DNA of 64,000 nt from Pedobacter roseus. Its GTDB lineage: Bacteria; Bacteroidota; Bacteroidia; Sphingobacteriales; Sphingobacteriaceae. Location of the stretch: NCBI RefSeq assembly GCF_014395225.1, contig NZ_CP060723.1, forward strand, positions 4,898,001 to 4,962,000, read 5' to 3'. The translations under genes were made by a program, and so were the position numbers. Shown here one piece after another: positions 45,239-59,009 of this stretch (position 1 is its first letter; the number at the start of each line of letters is the position of its first letter). The notes beneath the pieces were generated by a model. The model saw only the letters and a list, made by a program, of their open reading frames with translations. It made no database searches and was not told where the DNA came from.

Positions 45239-47716
45239 TTATTCAGCATTGGCATAATCCATTTGCGCTATAAAAGCAATCAGGCTATCCAATTTTTTAA
45301 TCTGCACCAAAACTTCGGCTTTGCTATAATCGGTTAACCCCTTTTCGGCAATTTCTATTTCCAGGGTACGGAAAGCATTTGCGAGGGTTTTAGCACCCAT
45401 CTGCGCCGTTCGCCCGGCCAAACGATGGACCAGTAACCTGCTTTTTTCCTGGTCATTTTCTGCAATATGTTTTTTCAGTTCGGCTGCATCGTCAATAGAA
45501 TCCTGTTTAAAACGGTTCAGGATTTTTTCAAGCATCTGCTGATCGCCAAAAGTCATTTTTTCGATAGATGAGAAATCAAATTCGGGCTGTTCGGCTAAGA
45601 TTTCCGTTTTATCAAAAATCGAAAGAATATCAACTGCCCTGAACGGTTTCATAATCAGCCCGTCAAAGCCCTCACTTAAAACCATTTCACGCTCTTCTGG
45701 CAGAACTTGCGCGGTAATGGCATAGAACTTAATATTAGAGGGCAGTTTCTTTTTTAACAAATGACAAAGTTCGAAACCAGTCATTTCTGGCATGCGCATA
45801 TCAATCAAAACATATTTTAAATCGGGTTCCGGTTCGGTATGAAGAATATCGGCTACCTGGGTAAAACTCCTGTAGGGAATTTTGTTTTTCTCGAAAATCA
45901 TTCCACATAGGTCAAGAATCAGCTTATCATCATCAATTACCCAAACAGAACCGGGGTTAACAATGGCGTAATGTTCTAGATCCAAAGCATCATTTACCCT
46001 TTCAGATGTATTTTCATATTTCATGTAAATATTAAATGTGGTTCCAATTCCAGGTTTACTTTTAACATAAATTCTTCCTCCCTGAGTCTCGATCAATGAT
46101 TTAACGATGGGCAACCCTAGGCCAGTGCCTGCCTGATTGATGATATATTTTTCCGGAGATTCTATTTGCTCAAATTCATTAAATATTTTAGGAATATCTT
46201 TCTCTTCGAAGCCAATTCCGGTATCTTTTATCGCGAAATGAAAATGCAGATCATCGCCTTGCTTTTTATAAGAAACAGACAGGCGGATTTCGCCCTTTAA
46301 GGTAAATTTAACGGCATTGCCCAATAAATTGAATAAGATCTGTTTTAACCTGAAAGCATCACCTTTTACAAATTCAAGGTCAGCCAGATCAAGAACAGCA
46401 TTTAACTGAAGGGATTTCTGCTCTGCCAAAGGCCGCATTACCGAAACTACCTCATCCAAAGCTTTTCTGATATTAAACACCTGATTATTAAAGCTAAATT
46501 CTCCAGAAATAATCCGGTTATAATCCAACACCTCATTCACAATCTGAAGCAAATGGATAGAAGACTGATAAATGGCATCAACATCCTTTTTATTAGGTAC
46601 ATCCTGTTGAGTAATCAATTCGGCATAGCCTAAAATAGATTGCAATGGGGTTCTGATCTCATGGCTCATGTTGGATAGAAAGCGCTGTTTTGCCTTGCCA
46701 TGATATTCAGCTTCATCTTTCGCCAGCTCTAAGGCCTTTCTATATCTATTGCTTTTGGTAATATCTGCCAGGATCAGGTAAAGCAAGATTACGGTCAACA
46801 AAAAGAAAATGATAATTATGGTAGTAATCTGCGTAATCCCATCGTTAACCACCTCTTTGGCCTGAATGCCATTTAAATCAACCTGTGCAACAGCTTCGCC
46901 TTCTACTTCACGTAAAATCTGCAGCATTTTCGCTGTTAAGGCATTACTGGCACTTGATAAATCGGCTTCGCGTTTTAAAAACTTCTGACTTTTCTGACGT
47001 TGTTCCAGTTCGATATTTCGAAGTGAACCCGTCATGCTTTTCATGATGCTGTCTTCAGCTTTTGCATTTAAGGTATCGCGTTTAACCTTAAACTCTTCGT
47101 TGATGATTTTGTAAACGTCAGATTTCTTCTTTCCAAAGAGTTTACTCAGGAATCCGCGCGATTTTTGTTCTTCCTCCGGCGCAACCGTAGTGGTTGAGGT
47201 AGTGGTTTCGGTTGTCAACACCGCGCTATCGGTTTGCCTTGTCCGGGTAGCCACCAGTTCGTTTAGTTTCTGCACTTCATCCGAGAAGGATTTGGTATTC
47301 ACCAGTGTTTCCCGCACTTTAAGGTAGTTCACAAACTGTTTATCCCGGTCGGAGAGTAAATTTTTGATCGATTTTATCCTTGCCAGTTGTGCAGAATCGC
47401 CACGGTATAATTTTCGCAGGGTATCCAGGCTGGATCTTAGTTTACGTGATTCCTTTAAAAAACTATAGGTACCCTGTTTATTAAACGCTTCATCGCGCTG
47501 CAGCTGGTCTAACCTTGCAATTTTATGCGAAAGATCATTAACAATCCTTAAACGGTCATTCGGCGCAGAAATTTCTTCCACGGTATTAAGCATCCTGGTA
47601 AAGGCAAACTTGCTGATACCCCATGCCAATAGCAGCGCAAAACAGGCAAATAGAAAACCTATAATTACTTTACTTTTTATTGCCCGGAAGAAACGCTTTT
47701 GAATAACAGCCGCCAT
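45239..47716 (-). CDS. Hybrid sensor histidine kinase with receiver and Hpt domains
   Basis: The 825-residue inner-membrane protein has two membrane helices (about residues 18-38 and 298-317) with an extracytoplasmic helical sensor part between. A HisKA domain follows with His352 in SNMSHEIRTPLQ. Next come a HATPase domain (DTGIGFEEKDIPKIF and GTGLGLPIVKSLIE), a receiver domain (VWVIDDDKLILDLC and LIDMRMPEMTGFELC) and an Hpt domain with HRLAGR. Such a kinase can pass phosphate to a separate response regulator. It lies tail to tail with the sigma-54 regulator. The signal is unknown. Confidence 0.94.
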   Translation of the reverse strand: MAAVIQKRFFRAIKSKVIIGFLFACFALLLAWGISKFAFTRMLNTVEEISAPNDRLRIVNDLSHKIARLDQLQRDEAFNKQGTYSFLKESRKLRSSLDTLRKLYRGDSAQLARIKSIKNLLSDRDKQFVNYLKVRETLVNTKSFSDEVQKLNELVATRTRQTDSAVLTTETTTSTTTVAPEEEQKSRGFLSKLFGKKKSDVYKIINEEFKVKRDTLNAKAEDSIMKSMTGSLRNIELEQRQKSQKFLKREADLSSASNALTAKMLQILREVEGEAVAQVDLNGIQAKEVVNDGITQITTIIIIFFLLTVILLYLILADITKSNRYRKALELAKDEAEYHGKAKQRFLSNMSHEIRTPLQSILGYAELITQQDVPNKKDVDAIYQSSIHLLQIVNEVLDYNRIISGEFSFNNQVFNIRKALDEVVSVMRPLAEQKSLQLNAVLDLADLEFVKGDAFRLKQILFNLLGNAVKFTLKGEIRLSVSYKKQGDDLHFHFAIKDTGIGFEEKDIPKIFNEFEQIESPEKYIINQAGTGLGLPIVKSLIETQGGRIYVKSKPGIGTTFNIYMKYENTSERVNDALDLEHYAIVNPGSVWVIDDDKLILDLCGMIFEKNKIPYRSFTQVADILHTEPEPDLKYVLIDMRMPEMTGFELCHLLKKKLPSNIKFYAITAQVLPEEREMVLSEGFDGLIMKPFRAVDILSIFDKTEILAEQPEFDFSSIEKMTFGDQQMLEKILNRFKQDSIDDAAELKKHIAENDQEKSRLLVHRLAGRTAQMGAKTLANAFRTLEIEIAEKGLTDYSKAEVLVQIKKLDSLIAFIAQMDYANAE

Positions 47717-47857
47717 TTAATTCAGATTATTACCTTAAACCATTATTACAACGGCTTATCGATTAGAATTGGTATCTGTTTATCTTTTACAAATAACGTA
47801 CCATAAGAAAATTGGTTAAAAAGCTTTAATTTTATCATCGCCTAAAAAAAACCAAAC

Positions 47858-48547
47858 ATGAACCGTATCGACCGCCTTTTTGGAATCCTGACTTTACTCC
47901 AATCCAAAAAATATATAACTGCAGAGAAAATTGCAGAAAGGTTTAACATGAGTATACGCACGGTTTACCGCGATGTTAAAGCGCTTTGCGAGCAGGGCAT
48001 ACCGGTAAGTTTTGAGCAGCATAAAGGCTATTATCTTGTTCAAGGCTATTTTTTGCCACCTGTTTCCTTTAATATGGATGAAGCCAATGCATTGTTACTG
48101 GTAGAAAGTTTGGTAAATGGTTTTGCTGATAACTCCATACGTACGCATTACTCTTCTGCACTAACGAAGGTAAAAGCAGTATTAAAAACAAGTCAAAAAG
48201 AAAAGCTGGAAACTTTAAATCAGCATATCAAATTGCAGATTCCTGAAAGATTGATTTTCAACTTTGAATACCTGTCTCTTATTCAGCACGCCATTGCAGA
48301 AAAACACCTTATTGAACTCGATTATAAAAACAATAAGGAAGAGGTAAGCAAAAGAGAAGTTGAGACTATTGGATTAATTTTTTATGCATTTAGCTGGCAC
48401 CTCATTGCCTGGTGCCACTTCCGTAACCAATACCGCGATTTTAACCTCACACGGATTATCTGCCTCAAAAATCTGGGGATTCCTTTCAGAAAAACCCAGC
48501 ATATTCCATTAAGCGATTACATGCATTTGCTACCGGTAAATTATTAA
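47858..48547 (+). CDS. WYL-domain (YafY-type) transcriptional regulator
   Basis: The 229-residue protein has an N-terminal winged helix (MNRIDRLFGILTLLQSKKYITAEKIAERFNMSIRTVYRDVKAL) and a WYL domain in the second half (HLIELDYKNNKEEVSKREVETIGLIFYAFSWHLIAWCHFRNQYRDF). WYL regulators sense nucleic-acid or small ligands and often control stress or defence genes. Its 3' end overlaps the broken toxin on the other strand by four bases. Targets are unknown. Confidence 0.88.
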   Translation: MNRIDRLFGILTLLQSKKYITAEKIAERFNMSIRTVYRDVKALCEQGIPVSFEQHKGYYLVQGYFLPPVSFNMDEANALLLVESLVNGFADNSIRTHYSSALTKVKAVLKTSQKEKLETLNQHIKLQIPERLIFNFEYLSLIQHAIAEKHLIELDYKNNKEEVSKREVETIGLIFYAFSWHLIAWCHFRNQYRDFNLTRIICLKNLGIPFRKTQHIPLSDYMHLLPVNY

Positions 48548-48881
48548 GTGTTAATAATTCCTGCATCATTCAAACGTTGTATCACGTCTTCAATATTTAC
48601 AGTCGAATGGTCGCTTTTGAGGTATATTTCAGCAAGATAAACTATTTTATCAATGACAACGACATAAGTAATAATTCTTGCTCCGCCAGATTTACCCTTA
48701 TTCGTACCAGAAATAGATAAACGAATTTTATAAATATTTTGACCTAAGTAGGCTCCTAATTCAGGATTTCTCTCTAAATCGTTAATAAGCTTTAATAAAT
48801 CAGATTTTATGCCGCGATGTTTCTTAAAGATTTTTTTAACTTCCCTTTTAAATTAGGAACCGTTTTAACCTTAAAGTTCAT
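48544..48881 (-). pseudogene. RelE/ParE-type toxin, frameshifted
   Basis: The start ATG at 48881 overlaps the antitoxin stop and opens MNFKVKTVPN, but the frame soon runs into a stop. A shift by one base after about codon 10 restores a full toxin sequence (FKREVKKIFKKHRGIKSDLL, then DLERNPELGAYLGQNIYKIRLSI, then GKSGGARIITYVVVIDKIVYLAEIY). The gene length (338 bases) is one short of a multiple of three, so a single base is missing near an AATTTAAAAGGG stretch. The toxin is probably inactive, unless the loss is a sequencing error. Confidence 0.7.
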
Positions 48882-49110
48882 CTAAAAAATCTTTGGCATC
48901 ACGAAGTTTTATTTTCCCTTCCTGATGAAGTTTGATTTGCTCAAAAGAATCTTTTAGGTGGTTATAGATTGCGTTTTCAGCCTTAATTGATGCTTTTCTC
49001 TTGACTTTAGTGTTAGATGCGACCTCATAATTCAAGCCCAAGGCATCAAGTACAGCCTTTACCTCTTTTTCAGATTTCTCGTTTTCAATATTTACGGTTA
49101 ATGTCGTCAT
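48871..49110 (-). CDS. Antitoxin of the RelE/ParE-type module
   Basis: The 79-residue protein starts at the ATG at 49110 (MTTLTVNIENEKSEKEVKAVLDALGLNYEVASNTKVKRKAS). The longer form with 13 extra residues is less likely. It has the size and mix of a beta-strand and helices usual for antitoxins of RelE/ParE-type toxins. It overlaps the toxin start by 11 bases, the normal arrangement. With the toxin broken it may be an orphan. Confidence 0.65.
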   Translation of the reverse strand: MTTLTVNIENEKSEKEVKAVLDALGLNYEVASNTKVKRKASIKAENAIYNHLKDSFEQIKLHQEGKIKLRDAKDFLDEL

Positions 49111-49287
49111 TATCAGAATAATACGTTTTTTGAATAAAACATTTCTCAATTAAATTATTTTTTTACACTGCCATAGGGTTGTCAGTGGTCCGTATTTTCT
49201 TTGTGTAAACAAACATTAAAAATCATGAGCATTGCTGATTTATTACTTATGGAGTTACACACAGTAGAAAAAACAAAACAGAAAAAT

Positions 49288-49785
49288 ATGGACGTTATTA
49301 AATTATTATTGAAAGAGTTGGCTGATGAATTCAATACCACAAAAAAATTCCTGGCCATTGTACCAGCAGATAAATTTGACTGGGCACCACACGAAAAAAG
49401 CATGAAAATGAAATCGCTTGCGGTCCATATCGCCGACCTTCCGCGCTGGGTTTCCTTGGCTTTAACTACGGATGGGCTGGATTTTGAAACCGAGCCCTAC
49501 ACAGAACCTCATGTAGAAAATGCTGATGACCTGGTTAAAATTTTGGAGAAAAATTACGCAGCCGGAAAAGCTGATTTAGAAAAAGCTACCGAAGAAAATT
49601 TGAATGGGCGTTGGATACTGAGTATGGGGAAACAAGTTTTGGCCGATTATTCTAAATATGAAACCATTCGCCACTCTTTAAACCAAACGTCCCACCACCG
49701 GGCACAATTGGGTGTTTATTTGAGGTTACTGGATATTCCAATTCCGGGAAGTTATGGCCCAAGTGCCGATGATCAGAGTTTTTAG
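49288..49785 (+). CDS. DinB-family protein
   Basis: The start ATG at 49288 (MDVIKLLLKELADEFNTTKKFL) gives the family spacing to WAPHEKSMKMKSLAVHIADLPRW. An in-frame ATG at 49225 would add 21 residues (MSIADLLLMELHTVEKT...), which look like a second copy of the same helix and may be real. His residues of the metal site are in VHIADL and RHSLNQTSHHRAQLG. DinB proteins are four-helix metal-binding proteins, usually of unknown function. The predicted length from 49288 is 165 residues. Confidence 0.85.
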   Translation: MDVIKLLLKELADEFNTTKKFLAIVPADKFDWAPHEKSMKMKSLAVHIADLPRWVSLALTTDGLDFETEPYTEPHVENADDLVKILEKNYAAGKADLEKATEENLNGRWILSMGKQVLADYSKYETIRHSLNQTSHHRAQLGVYLRLLDIPIPGSYGPSADDQSF

Positions 49786-49900
49786 GTTGTTATTTTTCTG
49801 ATGAACTGTTGAAACCTGGTGCGTTTCAATGGTTCATTGAAATGACTATCTGATTACCAGTCCCGCTTCTTAATTTATCCGCGCTTTGCTATTTTTAGCA

Positions 49901-50413
49901 ATGAAAAAAATATTTGCGATTTCGGGTAGTACGAAATCTATTTCAACCAATGGACTTTATATTGCAGCCATCAGCCAGGTTTTAGGTAAAGATTTTGAAG
50001 TAACCCTTTTTCCTTCCATTGCCAATATTCCACATTTCAACCCTGATCTAGATTTAGAAGATCCACCAAAGGTTATTTATGATCTTCGTAAGACTATCCA
50101 GGAAGCAGATGGCATCATCATTTCTACGCCTGAATATGCGATGGGGCTACCCGGTTCGTTAAAAAACCTTCTCGACTGGACAGTGAGCAACGCATCATTG
50201 TCCGGCAAACCCGTTTTAGCGATTGTTGCTTCTACTCAGGGTGAAAAAGCCTATCGGTCCATAATAGATATTTTAACCGTTCTTGAGGCGAAGATATCTG
50301 CTCAGCTTATTCCTTTTGCAAAAGCCAAGATTAACAAGGAAGCTGAAATTACAGATCTCGAAACTTTAACAAAGCTTAAAAGTACCATTCATGCATTTGT
50401 TGCTGCCCTATAG
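49901..50413 (+). CDS. NAD(P)H-dependent FMN reductase
   Basis: The 170-residue protein starts at the ATG at 49901 (MKKIFAISGSTKSISTNGLYIAA); the five residues before it are probably not translated. It has the flavodoxin-like FMN-binding loop (SGSTKSISTN) and STPEYAMGLPGSLKNLLDWTVSN around the flavin. It would reduce FMN or quinones with NAD(P)H. A TATTTTTA box lies just before the ATG, so the message may be leaderless. Confidence 0.88.
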   Translation: MKKIFAISGSTKSISTNGLYIAAISQVLGKDFEVTLFPSIANIPHFNPDLDLEDPPKVIYDLRKTIQEADGIIISTPEYAMGLPGSLKNLLDWTVSNASLSGKPVLAIVASTQGEKAYRSIIDILTVLEAKISAQLIPFAKAKINKEAEITDLETLTKLKSTIHAFVAAL

Positions 50414-50449
50414 AATGGATAACACAATTTAATTCCGTAAAATTGCAGC

Positions 50450-51424
50450 ATGAATAATAACTCTGCCACCCGTTTAAATAAATTCATCAGCGAAAGTGGA
50501 TTATGTTCACGCCGTGAAGCAGACCGTTATATCGAAAAAGGTACCGTTTTTATTAATGGGAAAAGAGCTAAAGTAGGCGATCAGGTTCTTGCAGGCGATA
50601 AAGTAATGGTAAATGGCCATAACATAGAACCTAAAGAAGAAAGTAATTTCATCCTGCTGGCATTTAATAAACCTGTTGGCATTACCAGTACCACTGAATC
50701 CAGTGTACGCGATAATATTGTAGATTACGTTAACCATAGCGAAAGAATATTTCCAATCGGAAGATTGGACAAAGATTCATCCGGCCTTATTTTCCTGACC
50801 AATAACGGTGACATTGTAAACAAGATTTTAAGGGCTGGGAATAAACACGAAAAAGAATATATAGTTACGGTTAATAAACCCATAACAGAAGATTTTATTT
50901 TCGAAATGAGTAACGGCGTTCCTATTTTGGGCGTAAATACTCGCAAATGCAAGGTTCGCCAGATCAGTACCTTTGTTTTCAATATTATCTTGATTCAAGG
51001 TTTAAACAGACAGATCCGTAGAATGTGCGAGCATTTTGATTACGAAGTAACCAAACTTGAGCGTACACGGATCATGAATATTAGCCTTAAAGGTATTCCA
51101 ACTGGAGAATTTAGGGAACTTACCGAAGAAGAGATGAAAGCCATCACCAAAAGTGTCGAAAACTCATCCTCTGAGGCTAAACCCAAAACAAAAAGTGCCC
51201 CCAAGAAAAAAACAAATGCCTGGGAGGAAATCCCTGAACTTAGAGAAGAACAGCCCAAAAAAGCATTTAAACCCAAACCATCAGGTCAAAAATCTTCGGG
51301 CAAAAAACCGGGTGCTCACTCAGGTTCAAAACCTACGGGTAAAAACAATACTGGTACCAGAAACTCAAGGCCAGCAAAAGGTAAGCCTGCAGGTAAGTCA
51401 AATACAAGAAGCAGAGGAAGATAA
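50450..51424 (+). CDS. rluF: 23S rRNA pseudouridine synthase (RluF type)
   Basis: The 324-residue protein has an S4 domain (LNKFISESGLCSRREADRYIEKGTVFINGK, about residues 9-38) and the RsuA/RluB/RluF catalytic core with Asp107 in GRLDKDSSGLIFLTNNGD, then LNRQIRRMCEHFDYEV. It resembles RluF, which modifies 23S rRNA near position 2604 in E. coli. A long basic tail of about 90 residues (rich in Lys, Pro, Ser and Gly) follows, usual for Bacteroidota members and likely to contact RNA. A TAAAATTG box lies four bases before the ATG. Confidence 0.9.
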   Translation: MNNNSATRLNKFISESGLCSRREADRYIEKGTVFINGKRAKVGDQVLAGDKVMVNGHNIEPKEESNFILLAFNKPVGITSTTESSVRDNIVDYVNHSERIFPIGRLDKDSSGLIFLTNNGDIVNKILRAGNKHEKEYIVTVNKPITEDFIFEMSNGVPILGVNTRKCKVRQISTFVFNIILIQGLNRQIRRMCEHFDYEVTKLERTRIMNISLKGIPTGEFRELTEEEMKAITKSVENSSSEAKPKTKSAPKKKTNAWEEIPELREEQPKKAFKPKPSGQKSSGKKPGAHSGSKPTGKNNTGTRNSRPAKGKPAGKSNTRSRGR

Positions 51425-51498
51425 GCTAAGCAATTGTAAAATTACGCACTGATTAGTAGCCTTTTAGCTTTAGTCTTTCAGCTTAACGGCTTTTTAAG

Positions 51499-51506
51499 TA
51501 CCTTTG
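51499..51506 (+). promoter_or_regulatory. -7 promoter element of rlmN
   Basis: TACCTTTG, six bases before the ATG. The TTG at 51504, also in frame, is part of this box and is not the start. Confidence 0.6.
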
Positions 51507-51512
51507 CAACAA

Positions 51513-52568
51513 ATGGTAACAGCAAAAAAAACCGATATCCGTGCATTAGATCTTCCCCAATTGCAACAACACCTTGTAGCGATGCAACAGCCTGCATTTA
51601 GGGCCAAGCAGATATACCAGTGGCTTTGGGAAAAATCGGCTACGAGTTTCGAGCAGATGAGTAATCTATCTAAAGATCTTCGTAAAGCTTTAGACGACTC
51701 TTTTGCCATTAATGCTGTTCAGGTTAACAACTCCCAGTTCAGTAATGACCATACCATCAAAAATACATTCAGGTTAGCCGACGGCAATATTGTTGAAGGT
51801 GTTCTAATCCCATTGGAAGATCGCATGACTGCCTGTGTGAGCTCGCAAGTGGGCTGTAGCTTAACCTGTAAGTTCTGTGCAACAGGCTACATGGATCGTA
51901 AGCGTAACTTAAACGCTGACGAGATTTATGACCAGGTAGTGCTGCTTGACAAGCAGGCAAAACAGAATTACAACAACCCTCTTACCAATATTGTGTATAT
52001 GGGTATGGGTGAGCCATTATTAAATTATGCAAACGTATTGAGGTCCATCGAGCGTATCACTGCTCCTGATGGCCTAAATATGAGCTATAAGCGCATTACT
52101 GTATCAACAGCAGGCATTGCCAAAATGATCAAAAAATTAGGTGATGACGGTGCTAAATTTAATCTTGCACTTTCACTGCATGCAGCTGATGACAAAAAGC
52201 GTAATGAAATTATGCCAATAAACGAGGCTAACTCGCTAAAAGCTTTGGCAGATGCCCTTAAATACTATTTTGCTAAAACCAAAAATCCGGTCACTTACGA
52301 ATACATCGTTTTTAATCATTTTAATGATGAAATTTCGGATGCAATGGATTTGGCAAAGTTTTGCAAACATATTCCTTGTAAAGTAAACCTGATAGAATAT
52401 AACCCTATTTCTTTTGCTGATTTCACCAATGCTGAAGGGGATAAAATTGATGCTTTTTCAAATTATTTAAAAAGCCAAGGCATTAATACCAATATCCGCC
52501 GTAGCCGTGGTAAAGATATCGATGCAGCTTGCGGGCAATTGGCCGTTAAGGAAGAGGCGAACGCTTAG
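51513..52568 (+). CDS. rlmN: Dual-specificity 23S rRNA / tRNA adenine-C2 methyltransferase RlmN
   Basis: RlmN is a radical-SAM enzyme that methylates A2503 of 23S rRNA and A37 of some tRNAs. The CxxxCxxC iron-sulphur motif is at Cys115, Cys119 and Cys122 (QVGCSLTCKFCATG), and the C-terminal Cys is in DIDAACGQLA. The core motifs NIVYMGMGEPLLNY and LALSLHAADDKKRNEIMPIN are present. The start is the ATG at 51513, right after the -7 box. The length (351 residues) is normal. Confidence 0.96.
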   Translation: MVTAKKTDIRALDLPQLQQHLVAMQQPAFRAKQIYQWLWEKSATSFEQMSNLSKDLRKALDDSFAINAVQVNNSQFSNDHTIKNTFRLADGNIVEGVLIPLEDRMTACVSSQVGCSLTCKFCATGYMDRKRNLNADEIYDQVVLLDKQAKQNYNNPLTNIVYMGMGEPLLNYANVLRSIERITAPDGLNMSYKRITVSTAGIAKMIKKLGDDGAKFNLALSLHAADDKKRNEIMPINEANSLKALADALKYYFAKTKNPVTYEYIVFNHFNDEISDAMDLAKFCKHIPCKVNLIEYNPISFADFTNAEGDKIDAFSNYLKSQGINTNIRRSRGKDIDAACGQLAVKEEANA

Positions 52569-52650
52569 TCCAATCATTTTTATATCCTAACAATATAAAT
52601 AGCTTTCATCGAATAAAGTATTATTTGGAGCGCAGGTTTCTTTGCGCATG

Positions 52651-52748
52651 GGTTGGGTTCGGTCCTGCTGTACGCTAAATCCTTTTGGGAAACCTATCTG
52701 TTAAACAATTCATATTTTCCCAAAAGGGATACCGCTGCCATCAGGGCT
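52651..52748 (-). repeat. Structured intergenic repeat, copy 2
   Basis: On the minus strand AGCCCTGATGGCAGCGGTAT, a 10-bp stem (52681-52690 with 52718-52727, CCTTTTGGGA), then ATTTAGCGTACAGCAGGACC. It shares the family flanks of 7051-7120 and 59514-59587. The truncated start of another copy is at 52955-52972. Confidence 0.5.
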
Positions 52749-52947
52749 ATTTTAGCCTGGACAGAAGATGTAAAATGGATGATGGAATTCATCTGCGTAA
52801 ATCACCTTTATCTGCGGGAGCAAACCCTTAACTTTTCTTAACTCCTTAATGGTGGGAAATAACGCATAGATCTTTTTACCATTAGGAAATTAAGGCCATT
52901 AAGAAATAGAACCTGGTAATTACCTTAACCCTTCTTCACTACTTAAT
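52731..52947. repeat. Direct repeat of about 220 bases, copy 1
   Basis: The stretch from ACCGCTGCCATCAGGGC to CACTACTTAAT is repeated nearly in full at 52955-53194, at a distance of about 224 bases. It holds no gene. Two nearly identical copies in tandem suggest a recent duplication. Confidence 0.7.
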
Positions 52948-52954
52948 AATCGGT

Positions 52955-53194
52955 ACCGCTGCCATCAGGGCTATTTTAGCCAGGACAGAACATAGAAGAT
53001 GTAAAAGATGGAAGATGTAAAATGGATGCTGGAATTGATCTGCATAAATCAGCTTTATCTTTGGGAGCAAACCCTTAACTTTTCTTAACTCCTTAATGGT
53101 GGGAAATAACGCATAGATCTTTTTACCATTAAGAAATTAAGGCCATTAAGAAATAGAACCTGGTAATTACCTTAACCCTTTTTCACTACTTAAT
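52955..53194. repeat. Direct repeat of about 220 bases, copy 2
   Basis: Second copy with a short extra insert (CATAGAAGATGTAAAAGATGG-like), so it is slightly longer. The region between rlmN and the rRNA operon (52569-53270) holds only these repeats. Confidence 0.7.
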
Positions 53195-53269
53195 TTTTTG
53201 AAAATAATCCTGAACAGTTAATATCAAATGGTGGGAAATAAAACGTTCTGCAAAAAAGCTTATAAACGA

Positions 53270-53305
53270 AGAAAACCCTTTAACATTGTTGTTAAAGGGT
53301 TTCTT
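53270..53305 (-). terminator. Terminator of the rRNA operon
   Basis: Inverted repeat AAACCCTTTAAC ... GTTAAAGGGTTT (53273-53284 with 53291-53302) just past the 5S gene on its strand, followed by TTCTTCG-type sequence. Confidence 0.8.
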
Positions 53306-53312
53306 TTAAGAT

Positions 53313-53421
<109 letters not shown>

Positions 53422-53512
53422 AATTTCTTTAGATAAGCTATCTCGAGCTTAAATGACATATTATTGAAAGAAGTTATTATGAAGAACAAACAACAGTCTG
53501 TTTGCTTTGAAA

Positions 53513-56395
<2,883 letters not shown>

Positions 56396-56745
56396 TTTGC
56401 GCCGTATGGTATGCTTTTTTTGCTCTTGTTATGATGTCTCATACTTATTGGTCTCTTGCGATCCCTTTAAGTGAGCACAAACACAACAGTCGCCTATTGT
56501 TGTTTGCTCTTCTTTTTTAACTTCTTCCAATATGTCAAAGAACTTTACTGAACCTGAAGGCCGAAGGTATAAAGGCGGAGGGTTTCATTGTCCCCAACCT
56601 AAGCTTCGTTCCAGCTTCGTTAGTAAAAAACTGCGGTCTCGAACCGTTTCATACTTTTATTTGTATGTGCCCCGTGGCGTTTTCTTCTTTCTTAATCTTT
56701 ATGTCAATGTATATTATCTATCCCGATAATAAGGTATGTATTCTG

Positions 56746-56818
56746 TGGAGAATAACGGAGTCGAACCGTTGACCTCCTGCGTGCAAGGCAGGCGCTCTAG
56801 CCAGCTGAGCTAATCCCC
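56746..56818 (-). tRNA. tRNA-Ala (TGC) in the rRNA spacer
   Basis: Acceptor GGGGATT, anticodon arm CCTGC-CTTGCAC-GCAGG (TGC), T-arm with TTCGACT. No CCA is encoded. The remaining spacer toward the 23S gene (56396-56745) shows no other gene. Confidence 0.95.
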
Positions 56819-56833
56819 AAAAGGATTTAAATG

Positions 56834-56908
56834 TAGTCCCGTCCAGATTTGAACTGGAGACCCCTACATTATCAGTGTAGTGCTCTAACCAGGCTGAGCT
56901 ACGGGACT
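56834..56908 (-). tRNA. tRNA-Ile (GAT) in the rRNA spacer
   Basis: Acceptor AGTCCCG/CGGGACT, anticodon arm CTACA-CTGATAA-TGTAG (GAT), T-arm with TTCAAAT. It lies 15 bases before tRNA-Ala, the usual Ile-Ala pair. The stretch up to the 16S gene (56909-57157) holds nothing else obvious. Confidence 0.95.
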
Positions 56909-57157
56909 TCTTGTTTAAGGTAGGCTTTACTTAGTCGCAGTATATAGTATCTTACCGCTACTGCTTCCCTTTTTGGCTTACCCTTCTTGTCTCCGTTGCG
57001 CTATACCTTTATAGTATGCCCACCGTTTTCTTCTGGGTGTTTCTTTTGTTTTTTAAAAGTATTCAGTATCAAGTATTAAGACCTTCAGCCTTATTACCCT
57101 CTACCTTCTACCTTATTTGAAATATCATGTTGCGTTGCGGGTAGGCGGTGCTACTCC

Positions 57158-58680
<1,523 letters not shown>

Positions 58681-59009
58681 AAAATGTGTTGTAAGATGCT
58701 GACCAGTTTTAACTATTGTTAAAAATAGTCTTCTTTTTGTTATGTTGTCTGTTAGACACCACCTTTAAAATAAAGCAAAATAATCATGTACTTTGATTAG
58801 TACTCCATTACCCCGCTACGCTACATTGACATCTCTTTTAAGAACTTATTGATCTGGTAAACCTCACGGCCGATCTTTATATTGTTAAACCTTTACTCCG
58901 TTAAAGTCTTGTTAGTCTTTATCTTCGTGCCGGTATTTTCAATCTTGTTTTGTTGTTTGTGCAACATCCGCTGCTTCAACTTTTTCGCCCTTCCTTTCGG
59001 TTGGGAGTG

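Noticed and set aside
48544..48881. Programmed frameshift in the toxin gene
   Set aside because: There is no slippery heptamer with a downstream structure in the right phase that I can identify, so plain mutation or a sequencing error is more likely.
52653..52841. 62-residue frame in the repeat region after rlmN
   Set aside because: It lies within the structured repeat and the first direct repeat and has no conserved features.
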